Positions 45,201 through 55,838 of a stretch of 64,000 nucleotides of DNA are shown here, one piece after another. The stretch lies in the NCBI GenBank assembly GCA_020809705.1, contig CP085830.1:3658001-3722000 (forward strand), written 5' to 3'. The stretch comes from Calonectria ilicicola. Lineage: Eukaryota; Ascomycota; Sordariomycetes; Hypocreales; Nectriaceae. The position numbers and the translations under genes are program-made. The notes under the pieces were generated by a model that ran no database searches, was not told where the DNA came from, and was given only the letters and a program-made list of their open reading frames with translations. Each line of letters begins with the position of its first letter. Position 1 is the stretch's first letter.

Positions 45201-45932
45201 ATGCCGTTCCAAATGCGAAATGCGGCCGCGGCCGACATCCCGGACATGAGCGCCGTCTACTTTTCCGCCTTTGCCAACACGATCGTCGGCTCGCGGGTCT
45301 TCCCGCCCACTTCTGAAAGCTCAACAAAGTTTTGGGCCGAGTGCTTAGCGGACGATCTTGAAAATCCACTTGTCCAACTTCTGGTCGTGACCAACCCCGC
45401 TCCCGATAACTCAAGGGAGGAAGTCATCGGCTTCGCAAAATGGGTTCGCCCAGGAGCACCCATCGAGATGCCGCCGCCTGCAGAAGCTTGGCCGCAAGAT
45501 GGAGACCCACAGCTGGCCGTCGACTTTTTCGGAGTGATGGCCGCTGGACACAAACGAATTATGGGCGACCAGCCCCATTGGTATTTGGAACTGATCGGGG
45601 TGCGCCAGGAATGGCAGGGTAAGGGAGCAGCCAACCCAATGATGAGATGGGGAGTTGAAAGAGCCGACGAAGAGGGGCTTCCATGTTTCCTAGATGCAAC
45701 ACCTGCCGGGAAAGGAATGTACGAAAAGTACGGGTACCGTGTGTTGAAAGAGGAAGAATTTGAGACACCCTATGGAAAGTTTGTGGATTTTTTCATGTTT
45801 CGTGATGCAAGGACAAGGGCAAGCCAATATGAGGCAAACGGATGGACACAAAAGAAGCAGCACGTACGATCAAGGCAAGGTGTTGCAATACTTTGGAAGT
45901 GGGCGCATAGGCTTTTTAGGCTCAAGACTTAA
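45201..45932 (+). CDS. GNAT-family N-acetyltransferase
   Basis: Intronless, 243 residues from ATG 45201, where MPFQMRNAAAADIPDMSAVY is the usual GNAT opening; the frame is open further upstream but without a better start. The acetyl-CoA site lies at about 133-160: WYLELIGVRQEWQGKGAANP, where QxxGxG is represented by QWQGKG-type residues. The later DATPAGKGMYEKYGYR is the typical C-terminal GNAT segment. A basic tail (RSRQGVAILWKWAHRLFRLK) follows. It transfers acetyl from acetyl-CoA to an unknown amine. Fungal relatives are often detoxifying acetyltransferases, but this is not shown here. Confidence 0.9.
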   Translation: MPFQMRNAAAADIPDMSAVYFSAFANTIVGSRVFPPTSESSTKFWAECLADDLENPLVQLLVVTNPAPDNSREEVIGFAKWVRPGAPIEMPPPAEAWPQDGDPQLAVDFFGVMAAGHKRIMGDQPHWYLELIGVRQEWQGKGAANPMMRWGVERADEEGLPCFLDATPAGKGMYEKYGYRVLKEEEFETPYGKFVDFFMFRDARTRASQYEANGWTQKKQHVRSRQGVAILWKWAHRLFRLKT

Positions 45933-46178
45933 AGAATAGACAATAGAAAGAACTCAATACTACATGGAAATATTTGAAACAGAATTTGGGTTCAAGAAAG
46001 AGCTGTAGTTTTAGTGTGTGAATGCAAGAAGCAAAATGAGTTGCGGATACTATATTTGAAGTATAGATGAACGTGATGTGCCTATTATTAGAAAGCTAAT
46101 ATCACCTATTAATATGATAAGTTTAATCGTATCTAGTAGCTCTTTGTGACTCTCCGCAGCGATCATTTGGATCAGGAT
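45933..46178. other. Short convergent intergenic
   Basis: AT-rich 3' ends of two convergent genes. Confidence 0.5.
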
Positions 46179-49100
46179 CTATCCTCCTGCATTAAGCAAC
46201 AGCTGCATGATTTCCCCCAGGCACAGGATTTTCGCATGAAATAGAGCCGTGTTTCCCATTATGTCCTTTATATGTAGATCAACCTTGCCTGTATTAAGCA
46301 ACAACTCAACAAATTCCTTGCGGCCGGTACATACTGCAGCAATAAGAGCTGTATATCCAGTTTCATTCTGTATATTAAGATCGACCTTGCCTGTATTAAG
46401 CAATGACTCAATAATCTTTTTGTTTCGGTGTATATATACTGCATTCATAAGAGCCGTATTTCCTTTTTTATCCTGTACATTAAGATCAACCTTGCCTGTA
46501 TTTAGCAGTAACTTAACAATTTCCATATGGTCGCCCTTTATCGCACGCATTAAAGCTGTTGTTCCACTTTTGTCCTTGGCATTAAGGTCAACATCGGCCT
46601 GATTCATAAGAACTTCAACATAGGCCCAGTGTTTTTCTTTGATCGCCATATCTAGTGGAATTATCTCACACTTTCCTGTGTCAAGGAGTAGTTGAACAAC
46701 CCCCTCATGTCCATTCTCTGCTGCTGCCCACAGCGGCGTTCTTCCAAAAGTGTCCTTAAAGTTAGGGTCAACCTTTCCTGTGTTAAGGAGTAGTTGAATA
46801 ACTCTCTTATATCCGTTCTCTGCTGCTACCCACAGCGGCGTCCTTTCATCCGAGCCTTGAAAGTCAGGGTCGACCTTTCCTGTGTTAAGGAGCAGTTGAA
46901 CAACCGCATTATGCCCGTTCTTTGCTGCTATCTTCAGCGGCGTGCAGTTAGTCTTGTCCTTGAAGTCCGGGTCAACACGTCTATCGCTTAGCAGTGTATC
47001 AACTATAGAACTGTGTCCAATCTCTGATGCATATAATAGAGGTGTTCGGTAATCTGCATCCCCTGAGTTTGGAAAGGCTCCCCATTTCATCAAGTCGTTT
47101 ACTATATCGAAGTTTCCGACTTCAGCGGCGTAGGAAAGCGCTGTTCTTGAATTTTCTTCTGTGTTTTTGAAATCTGGTTCTGCCCCTACTTCGAGTAATG
47201 CAAGCACCACCTCGGCCCAACCATGCTTTGCCGCTAAGCAAAGAGCTTTTCCTTTTTCATTGGCTTCCATCAATCTTGACTGAGTGAGGTATAGCAAAGT
47301 TGCATTCAAGCCATGTTCAATAGTGGAGATAAGTCCATCGTTTTGAACACGGTTTGACTGTGGGCCTATCCTTCCTGCAATGTCATAATAGCGATCTATG
47401 ACTTTGACAGCACTGACCGGGAGTGGATTGCTGCGATTGGTCTTTTGGTCAAAAAGCCATTTAATCCCACCCAAGCCAAAATCCTTCATATTATCCTTTA
47501 TCGCCCATCGGTACAGCTCACCGAGTGCGATTGCAGATCGCTGGGTAAGTTCGTCAGAAGCCCGAGATCCGTTACAGATTCTCCATGCCCATTGTAGTGC
47601 TGCTTCCGCCTGCGTCCAATCACCTCGTATTCGATTATGATTAGCGGTTTCTCGAGCTGCTTTGAAAACACTCTCCGCAGAGAGCTCTAGGCGAGGTAAT
47701 ACTATCGGCAAGATACAAAACATAGCGTCCCCCCTTGACCCAAGTTGACTTTCCGTAAATGATGTGATCAGCTCCGACACCAAGTTGTTTTGTAGATTAA
47801 GCTGCTTTGCGTCTTGGTGAATATCTATGCCGCCGAAACTTTCCACAACATCAAGAACGCTCTTGATAAAGGACCCAAAAACCTCTTGTGCGCATAGGGA
47901 TAAAAGAGAGTTATTTGTAGGGATCGAATAGATTTCGGGAAGGTTACAATGCTGGTTTTGTGATGGCCCCATTGCGTACCAACCGAAGAATCGAGCTCTT
48001 TGGTCCAGGGTCTCCGGGAGCTCACCTAGTTGAGACTGGTGCCAGGTTTCCCCCTCATCATCTTTCTTCCATATGGCGCTCGGGTCAGTAGGTTGGTCAG
48101 AGGAGAGACTCAGGGTATCTTCTGTCATGTCGGAAAGCCTGTCGCTGAGCCATATCTTCAGGTCGTCGATGTCTCTGTTGGTTGAAATGATGCGACGAAT
48201 CGGGACTTCGGCAGCTCTAGATCCAATAAGCCCATTTTGGGAGTAGGATAATCTAGGGTCAGACTTCAAAGACCAAAGTCACAGTCCCAAAAGCGCTTCT
48301 AGCTCAAGCTTATTTTCAAGTTTCCAGACATTTCGGCTCTGTCTTTCCAACTGCAAGGACAAGGTGTAGTGCTCTCGCGACTCAATGTTATCTGACACTT
48401 GTTCAGAATATGTTGATAAGTCGCTCCAAATAATATCACAGCCGAAATTCCAAAATAAAGACTTGGAATCGTTCCAATCTTCTCTGATCTTAGGGCTCTT
48501 AGAGAATAATACATTGATTGCAGACTCCATAGCTAGAGAAAGTCGCTGGGCATACTCTCGGACCTCAACCATGTTTATATTAAAATGGGTTGGAGAAGAC
48601 AGAGAATTTCTTTGAGAAACCGCTGGCTGAGTTAACTCTGCTAGGCGAGTCCGGTAAGCTAATAGTTTGCGAGCAGTGTTTGGTTTCTTGACGGGAGATT
48701 CGCGTTGGACCTTGTCTCCTTCACTGACAACACCAGAGAACCTCCAGAGATATTCTGGAGATATTATCGTTGATTCAGATTTGTTGTTTCCTTGGAATTC
48801 TTGCCCACCAATTCGGATTGCGAGCCAGTCAAGTTCATGTCCAACAACCTTGTCCGGGTACTGGGCAAGAATATTATCTTCTGGTTTTAAGCGCTGCATG
48901 CGAAGTGCAGCACGAGCAGCACTCATCACCATAATTGCTCCAAGCTGGGCCACAGATATCGCAGAGTGGATACCTCGTAGCCCAACAAACTGCATCACAA
49001 AGCCGATGACAGTAATCCCAATAGCTACCCAAACCGCAGATTCTGAAGTTTTTGATGAACTCTTCCATGAGGTAATGTACTGACTTAGAGGCTCTTTTTG

Positions 49101-49979
49101 ATCGCTATAACAGAAAGCGTCAAAAACTTGATCTCCAAGGACTTGACTGCCAGGTTGTACCCAATATATGGATGATTTGTTTGTCTTCCCCTTTCTTTGA
49201 AACACCCGTTCTTCAGTGCTTTCACCTACAAGGTATGCGCAAAGAAAGATGCCACCGCACAAAAGGACAGTCCCAGCAATAGTTATCGGACATGCATATG
49301 ATTCTGGGCGGCTACCATCCTTCTCCCACTGCAAATAGTATGTCACGATGGCTGCAAAGACCAGAACACCGGCCTGCAAAGCTATGCCAGCTATGGCAAC
49401 TATCCGGAAAACATGTTGGGGTTTCCTCTTTATCCCAACGTTAAGAGAGAGGTTTGGGGCGAAAATGTCCGTGGCGGACTCAGCATCGTCAGGGGTGGTC
49501 CATTCATCCTTGTGTTCCTTGACGAATTCCCGAAATGGAGATATCTTTACCATTCCATCTGCATCAGCTTCATCTGGGCAATAAACAACAACTTCCAGGA
49601 TCTTTGGGCGCCCAAAAACCCTTGCAATACCACCGTTGTTGTAAAGTTCACATACATCTGGGCCTGTAGATGAACACAGTTCGGCCTCGGCGTTTCCTCT
49701 TCCTTCTTGCGCTCTGCCGATAAAAGCACGCAGAGACGGGCTTCCGCAAACGCGAATTACAGAAACAAGCGCGGTCAAGATTCCCAATGGGGCCATTGCG
49801 AATATGAAATAATCAATCATAGAAATGCTCTCGCTGAGATACTGCATCGTGACGCGCTCGCCGAAGAGTGATAGAATTGGTGCCAAATCGGTTGCGAGGT
49901 TATTTGAGAAGTCATCCCAACCGTCCGCATGGACAGGTGGGAGACTGAGAAGAGCGCAAAAGCAAGCGGCAAAAAACAT
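46179..49979 (-). CDS. Membrane protein with C-terminal ankyrin repeats, frame split by one TGA
   Basis: Two minus-strand frames, 49979-48279 (566 residues) and 48278-46179, are in the same phase and separated only by TGA at 48279-48281. Together they span 1,267 codons. The N-half has a signal-like start, WDDFSNNLATDLAPILSLFG and several TM helices (about 55-75, 190-215, 235-255, 320-345). The C-half opens SLKSDPRLSYSQ, then a helical region and about ten ankyrin repeats with the recurrent LLLNTGKVD. I recall fungal proteins with this continuous order, having Trp near the break, so TGG to TGA is the simple reading. Alternatives are UGA readthrough (the next base is C) or a 66-nt in-phase intron (48264-48329, GTCTGG...AAG). 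Inferred role: membrane-linked recognition or scaffold protein. Confidence 0.75.
46186..46990 (-). repeat. Tandem ankyrin-coding DNA repeats, unit about 102-105 nt
   Basis: The coding sequence repeats a block containing CCTTGCCTGTATTAAGCA (plus strand) at steps of 102-105 nt, for example from 46281, 46383 and 46488, with a variant series from 46770 and 46872. Units match at DNA level, so some ankyrin copies arose recently by in-frame duplication. Confidence 0.8.
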
Positions 49980-51180
49980 ACCGATTTGAAGCTCAAGGGT
50001 ACAAATTCAAATTATTACCACCTAAGTTCTAAATCTATAGGTTGGATTGAAATTGATTTTTCTGAGAGCTTTCGTTCATTCAAAGTATGGGCAAGAAATA
50101 GGAATCGACACGTCAAGTGAACTTTGGCATGATACGTCACTAGATCCGCATTAACAATGCATCGCCAATCAAGGACAGTCACAGCTGCAAGTGGCTGATC
50201 AGGAAAACATTTTCTGGGCCATTTAATACCACTAACCAGCCGCTCATGCAGCCACAATGGGAACCGCCCAAATAATGGCGAAAATGGATTTTCAGGCGTT
50301 GACGGAAGGGAACGTGTCCACACCCGGGCGCAAGCTATTTCCTGCCCAAAAACCATTGCCGAAGGGTTCTTCTAATCTGAGATAGCAAATATGTTGGATT
50401 GCGGCTTCGGTACCTGCAGTAAGTGTAGTTTATCGTCTAGCAGGGTATTTGCAACCAGAAGTTGTACGATCAGTAGTAAAGCGCATAGTGCCAAGTGTCT
50501 CTGCTCTCCACCCAAGCAATAAATAAATATTGACCATGTGTTACAGAGCAAACACCTCAGCTTGAGGCCAGGCTTCACCATTAACAGCCAAGCCGTAGGT
50601 TACAATAGTTCTTTAACAATGTGGTTCCACGACATCGTTGCCTCGCACGGGCCGACCCGCTCGTGGGTGCTTGGCAGTGGTGCAAGCACATGATAAGCTG
50701 CATTAGATTTGGGTTTCCTTTGCCGAATCACTGCCAGGAATGACGCAGAATTACAAAAAGCGGTCTGCCTCATGGACCGGTGAATTCGATCCATAAAAAC
50801 GGGTGTCGAAAACACTGCCATTAGCAATGTAAAATTTTGCAACATTTCGCAGGCGTAGGGTGGAGGCGTAGTGTTGTGATCCTGCTGACCAAAAAATCAC
50901 CTCCAACCACTCACCACAAGTGCTACCATTGATTTACTATTTTCCACCGTTCTAAGAAAGCATTTCTCTTCCTCGGTGTTTTCGGGCCGCCAAAGTTAAA
51001 GGAGTGATGAGGATCTCGCATTGTGCAATCTTTGCCAAGCAGCAACAGTGAATGCCATTGACAGCGAAGTCTCCGCCAAGGCTGTAGTACGGTCGAGTGG
51101 TTGGTGCAGGATGCAGGTGAACGACCCCACAGTTTTCAGCCAGCAAATGCATCTACTAAATCCCGTCCCGTTGTTCACTG
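49980..51180. other. Intergenic
   Basis: Promoter side of the membrane-ankyrin gene and distal 3' side of the NLR gene. No supported gene is seen. Confidence 0.45.
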
Positions 51181-51276
51181 AATTAAACCAACTCCGTGAT
51201 ATCCATGATTTTTGTCATATATCCACTATGGGAAGGCTGTTGACCTCCGGTTTTGAGGCCCGATATCCGTAAACTA
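51181..51276 (-). pseudogene. Relic of a PTH11-like gene 3' end
   Basis: About 95 bp match 55805-55900 in the same orientation, the last codons, stop and 3' UTR of the PTH11-like gene. Shared stretches include GATATCCATGA, GGGAAGGCTG and GACCTCCGGTTT. Most differences are C/T or A/G transitions. In this copy the matching frame is broken by an extra TAG. It ends 14 bp from the stop of the NLR gene. Confidence 0.7.
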
Positions 51277-51289
51277 TTCTTTTTTTGTA

Positions 51290-54200
51290 TTAATCTTCTA
51301 GTATATGCTCGCATGAAATTAGCAGAGTCTTTGGCTGGCCATTTTCACTTAGGCCTCTATCCACCCGGCCAATAGACAGTTCGCCTGAAATATGCCGTAA
51401 TAGTACCTTGACTATATTTTCGTGGCCGTTTTTGTTGGCGTAATACAACGCTGTACGACCTTTCCTGTCCTCCAGCCCAGCATCAGGACCTATAAGTGGA
51501 AGCAGCAATTTCACTGCAGCTTCATGACCGTTGCGGGCAGCATATAGTAGGGGTGTCCTTCCTTTCCTATCTCTCAGACCACCATCAACCCCGTCGGTGG
51601 CCAGTAGAAGCTTCACGGTGTCTATGTGACCGCGCTCTGCCGCATATGACAGCGCTGTTCTGCCATATCTGTCTGTTATACTAGCATTAGTGTTTCTTGC
51701 CCTTGTCAACACCTTCACAATGTGCTTATAACCGTGCTTAGCCGCGGGTAACAATGGTGTCATGCCATCATTGTCCCCCAGCTCGCTATCAATGTCTTGG
51801 GATACCAACAGAAGGTTCACAGTGGCTTCTTTGCCACAATATGCAGCCCACCATAGAGCTGTGCGGCCGTGTTTGTCCCTCCAATTAATATTGGCACCTT
51901 CCATGGTCAATAGAAGCCTCAGGACGTCCTCATGTCCGCCCATGGCGGCCAATGTTAGCAAATAACTCTCGAATTGGTGGTTTGTCTTGAGGTCAAGATT
52001 TGACACTATTAGGTTCACAATCTCAAGTCGACCATGTGAAACGGCTAGGTGGAGAGGTGTATGGCCATTGCAATCTTTCGAGTTTATATTGGCTGTTGAA
52101 GACTCGAAAATCTTCCTGAAGATCTGGAAATGGCCAAATACTGCTGCCCAATGTAGTGGAGTCATGCGCATAACAGTCCAGCATTGCTCAGAATATGAAA
52201 GCCACTTGAATGTTTCTTCTTCAGGGCATTCTTCCTCGTCGAATAAGACTGTTAGAAACTCGCCATGACCCTCTGCTAGTGCAGCGAAGATGGGATATCC
52301 GTGGTGTTCTTCCTCAACCTCATGTATGTCTGTGCCATTGAGAATACACGATCTTGCAAGGTTTCTTAGGTCTCGCTTGGCAAGTATGTACATTAAACTT
52401 GCAGCTAAAGTTTGATGGCGAGACTCATTCGCCTCCAACAAGTTATCAAGCTTTAGCCAAGATTTGAGGTCAAAATTCTTTAGGTAATTTTTTTGAGGTG
52501 TACCATTCTCGGCTTCATTTGCATGATGTAAAACATAGTGAACTGCATACTCCAGAAACGGAAACCTCCTCCGCAGTTGAGATCGGAGCCGAGACGCATC
52601 TATGACTGATGTTCCCGAGAATCCTTGCTTCAATTTCAAAACTTCGGAAACGTTTGCTTTGATATAATTATCACAACATATTTTCAATTGGTCGTGACCG
52701 ACGCTCTCAAAGTTTTCGGCATGGTCGGACCACAAATCGCGAATTCCATTATCCTTGACCAGAAAGCCACTGAATGATTCGTGAATAAACTGAATAGTTT
52801 GGTCTCCGAGCTTGGTTATTTCAGCCAAGCCTTTTGACGAGCTCAGGACAAAAAGCTTCATGTCTTCTTTGTCAACCATCTCGGGGTCCCATCCACCAAT
52901 GTTTTCTGGTGATGGGTCAAGTCCAGACACTAGCGCAAAATAAAACTCTTGACACTTCAAAGGCCTACTCGCGTAAAGAATCCATTGGATGCATAGCAAT
53001 AGATCTTCCATATTTTCGTTGTCTCTGGTAACGATTGTCTTAAAGAGCAGGCTCAGCTCAGCAGGCAACTTGTGGAGTTTCGTCTGAACGGCGAATATTC
53101 GGCCTCTCTGAAATTCTTTGTTCAGGATGTCAACCACGAGGACCACCCACATAAAAACACCGGCTGACTTCTGGATCATCTTCCCCACAATATCTTCAAT
53201 CACCTTACCTTTTCCAGCTCTAAGCCCACCCCGTATATATTTTTCAATATCTTTTCCATGGCCTTCTTCATCCTCCAAATTCAGTTGGAGGCCATTTCGT
53301 ATGAAGATATGCGGGTAGTGGCGGCTAGAGAAACATATTCGCAGGTACTTTTCATTTCTGTAAGCCTGTTCTCCAAGCTTCTCAAAAAAGGCTACCATAT
53401 CCTGCACTTGGGATTCGGAGCACTCATCTAGTGCATCGATGAAGCATATCAACCTTCTCGGACCAAGACCTTGGATAACTTCCGAAAATATGGATTCAAG
53501 TTTGTCAATGTTCCAAGGCATCTGGCTCACCTGGTTCCTAGGCAAGTCTTTGAACTGATCCAGACTTTCTTGGAGATCTGGAAACTTTTTGAAGATTTCA
53601 AGTAGCAAAGACTGATACATGCCCTTTGTAGACCTCTCCAGATCAACACCCCTTGCGTTGAAGAAGAATGGAACCACGACTGTATCGGCTGCTTGTCCTT
53701 GAGCAAGGTAGATGTGTTGACAGCAAAACTTCATCAAGGTTGTTTTCCCGGCGCCTGGTTTGCCTTTCACCCACAAAAACCCATGATGGTCGACATGATC
53801 ATTCGGAGACAGCCATGAAATATATTTAGGATGCTCCAATATCCATTTGCAAGTACGGGCATGTGCACTGCGAACGGTATCGTACCGCTCGTTGATTTCG
53901 TCAAATATCAAGGACGCCATTAAATCTTCTCGGGTTTCGGCAATCCTGTCCTGTGACTCTTGTTCTAGAATACTATGAGTATAGTAGTCTTATCATGGAA
54001 GACTGTTCAAACACACCTGGGCCTGATTCAGCAGAACAGCCTGGCACTGCGCCTAATACCACACTGGGCATTTCCATCGGCATTGTCAAGAGTAGTTCCT
54101 TGGCATACGCTGCAGCTGTGGCAGCAGCATACTTTTGCCACTCTTTATTTTTGTGGGAATCTGAATAGTCACATATCCCGCGAATTATGAGGCAAGGAAA

Positions 54201-55061
54201 ACTATCCATAAGTCCTGCTGCCTCCATTTCAAAGCAAAGTATACCCAATTCCTTTCCTAGTTTGGCCCTGGTCTTGCCGTCCTTGATCACCTGATTTCCT
54301 GATGCAATTCTGCCATAGTGAACCTTCGGGTCACTATTCTCTCGCGAGAGGCGACTGAGGAGCTCTGACTGGTCGCAGCTCTCACAATCATTTGCCAAAC
54401 GATCGTGACTATATGTCCGATGAAATAGCCTATCTGAGGCGCGAGGACGGGTATACTTGGTCATCGACGGATAGCGTGTGCACATCTGAGACAAGATAGC
54501 GGGCACTTTGCTTGGCTCTATGTCGTGGTCGGCTCGCAACTTGGAGACTGCTGTCATGAGAATTTGTGGAGGCCTTATTGGATGGCCTGTCCGATGGAAA
54601 CCATTCGGCAGACTTTTCCCAAAGTCATACTGCATCACTTCATTCCCAACTACAATGTCACCCAGTCGGACATCCCCACACTCTGGAACCCCTCCGCCAA
54701 TGCCAACAACCAGGCCTCTGTCTATTGCAGGAAAGCTTCGGCGCATGTTATTTGCAACAGTTGCAGCATTGTTTGTACCGTAGTGGCCATCCGGAAGACA
54801 AGCAATGACGATGTTATGCTTAGAAATATTCCCAAAGATGTAGTGATTGCTGTCATCATCTTTTCTGGGCAACGTCTCGTGTGAATGATCAAGCATAGAT
54901 TTTGCCGCAGCCATCTCAATCGGCAGGGCACAAATCCAGCCAATTGTATAGTCATTGTGTCTCATTACCCTTTTTGCATTCTCTTGAACTGCTTGGTCAT
55001 TATCTCTCATTTGCGGGCCTTTTACCCTAATAGGGAGGGTTTTCGGGCTAGCTCGAGCCAT
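51290..55061 (-). CDS. NLR-type protein: PNP_UDP - NACHT - ankyrin
   Basis: Two exons (55061-54017 and 53964-51290; intron 53965-54016, GTGTGT...TAG) give about 1,239 residues. Residues 37-325 are a nucleoside-phosphorylase-like domain: YTIGWICALPIEMAAAKSML, VVGIGGGVPE, RLGDIVVGN, FEMEAAGLMDSFPCLIIRGI and CDYSDSHKN. Next comes the linker typical of these NLRs (YDTVRSAHARTCKWILEHP), then NACHT with P-loop GKPGAGKTT (about 416-424) and Walker B LICFIDALDECSE (about 525). From about 930 to 1190 there are ankyrin repeats, each ending in VKLLL-type helices. Related PNP domains in immune proteins degrade nucleotides or ATP. The inferred role is an intracellular non-self or heterokaryon-incompatibility sensor whose repeats bind the signal. 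All key motifs look intact. Confidence 0.93.
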
Positions 55062-55804
55062 GTTCGCACTTTGAAACCTCTCATATCTGTGAGAGCCACA
55101 CGAAATGTTAATACTGGTAAGGCTTGCGGCCTTGAATTTTCAAGAATTGCATCCTTCAAAGACGTATTGTATACTGATGCAGGCCTTGGGAGGTCCAGAA
55201 TCGGACTTGGGTTACAAACAAAGACCTTGGCAGTTGAAACAATGAAAATGCCTCGGGTGGGGTATTAGGACAACCGATGGGCTAAGAACTCGGCCAATCA
55301 GCCTCGAGCACCAAGGCTCGTCACTGGTGAACCAAAGCTGAGAGTAAGATTAGGGTCACATCGCTCTGACAAAATCCAATCAGGAATGGATGTTGTGGTG
55401 CCAGTTTGGAACAACTTCTCCCTAGTGCAAAATTTCCCAATAGTTTGTAACTAATGTGTAACGAACCATACTTTTTAAACAAACCAATTACATATCTAAA
55501 CCCTAGATCCAAGCTGCTATTGGAAGCTAGCTCATGCTCGGCAAGGTCCGCATTCAAGTCCCAGCAAGTTGCTACCCAGCATGGAAATGTCGCCAGATGG
55601 CATCGTCCCAGAGATTGTTTATTTGACTTCCTGAAAGTTGTTATGAATGTCTATACGCTTGTTCAGGATGAAATATACACGATACTAGCTAAAAAAAAAA
55701 AAAAAGAAAAATCACAGCAAGATATGCAATACTAGCCCGCTGAAGCCAGAAGTCTGTCTGTCTTTTCTTAGAAGACAATGCGATTACAACTTATTTTTAA
55801 TACC
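55062..55804. other. Intergenic
   Basis: NLR promoter region. It contains a 15-A homopolymer at 55691-55705. No gene is seen. Confidence 0.5.
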
Positions 55805-55838
55805 AATTAAACACAATATATGATATCCATGACTTTTG

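Noticed and set aside
48269..48281. Separate start codon for the ankyrin half of the membrane-ankyrin protein
   Set aside because: The first codon of that open frame is TTG, not ATG, and the frame is continuous with the upstream half, so a single broken or spliced gene is more likely than two genes.
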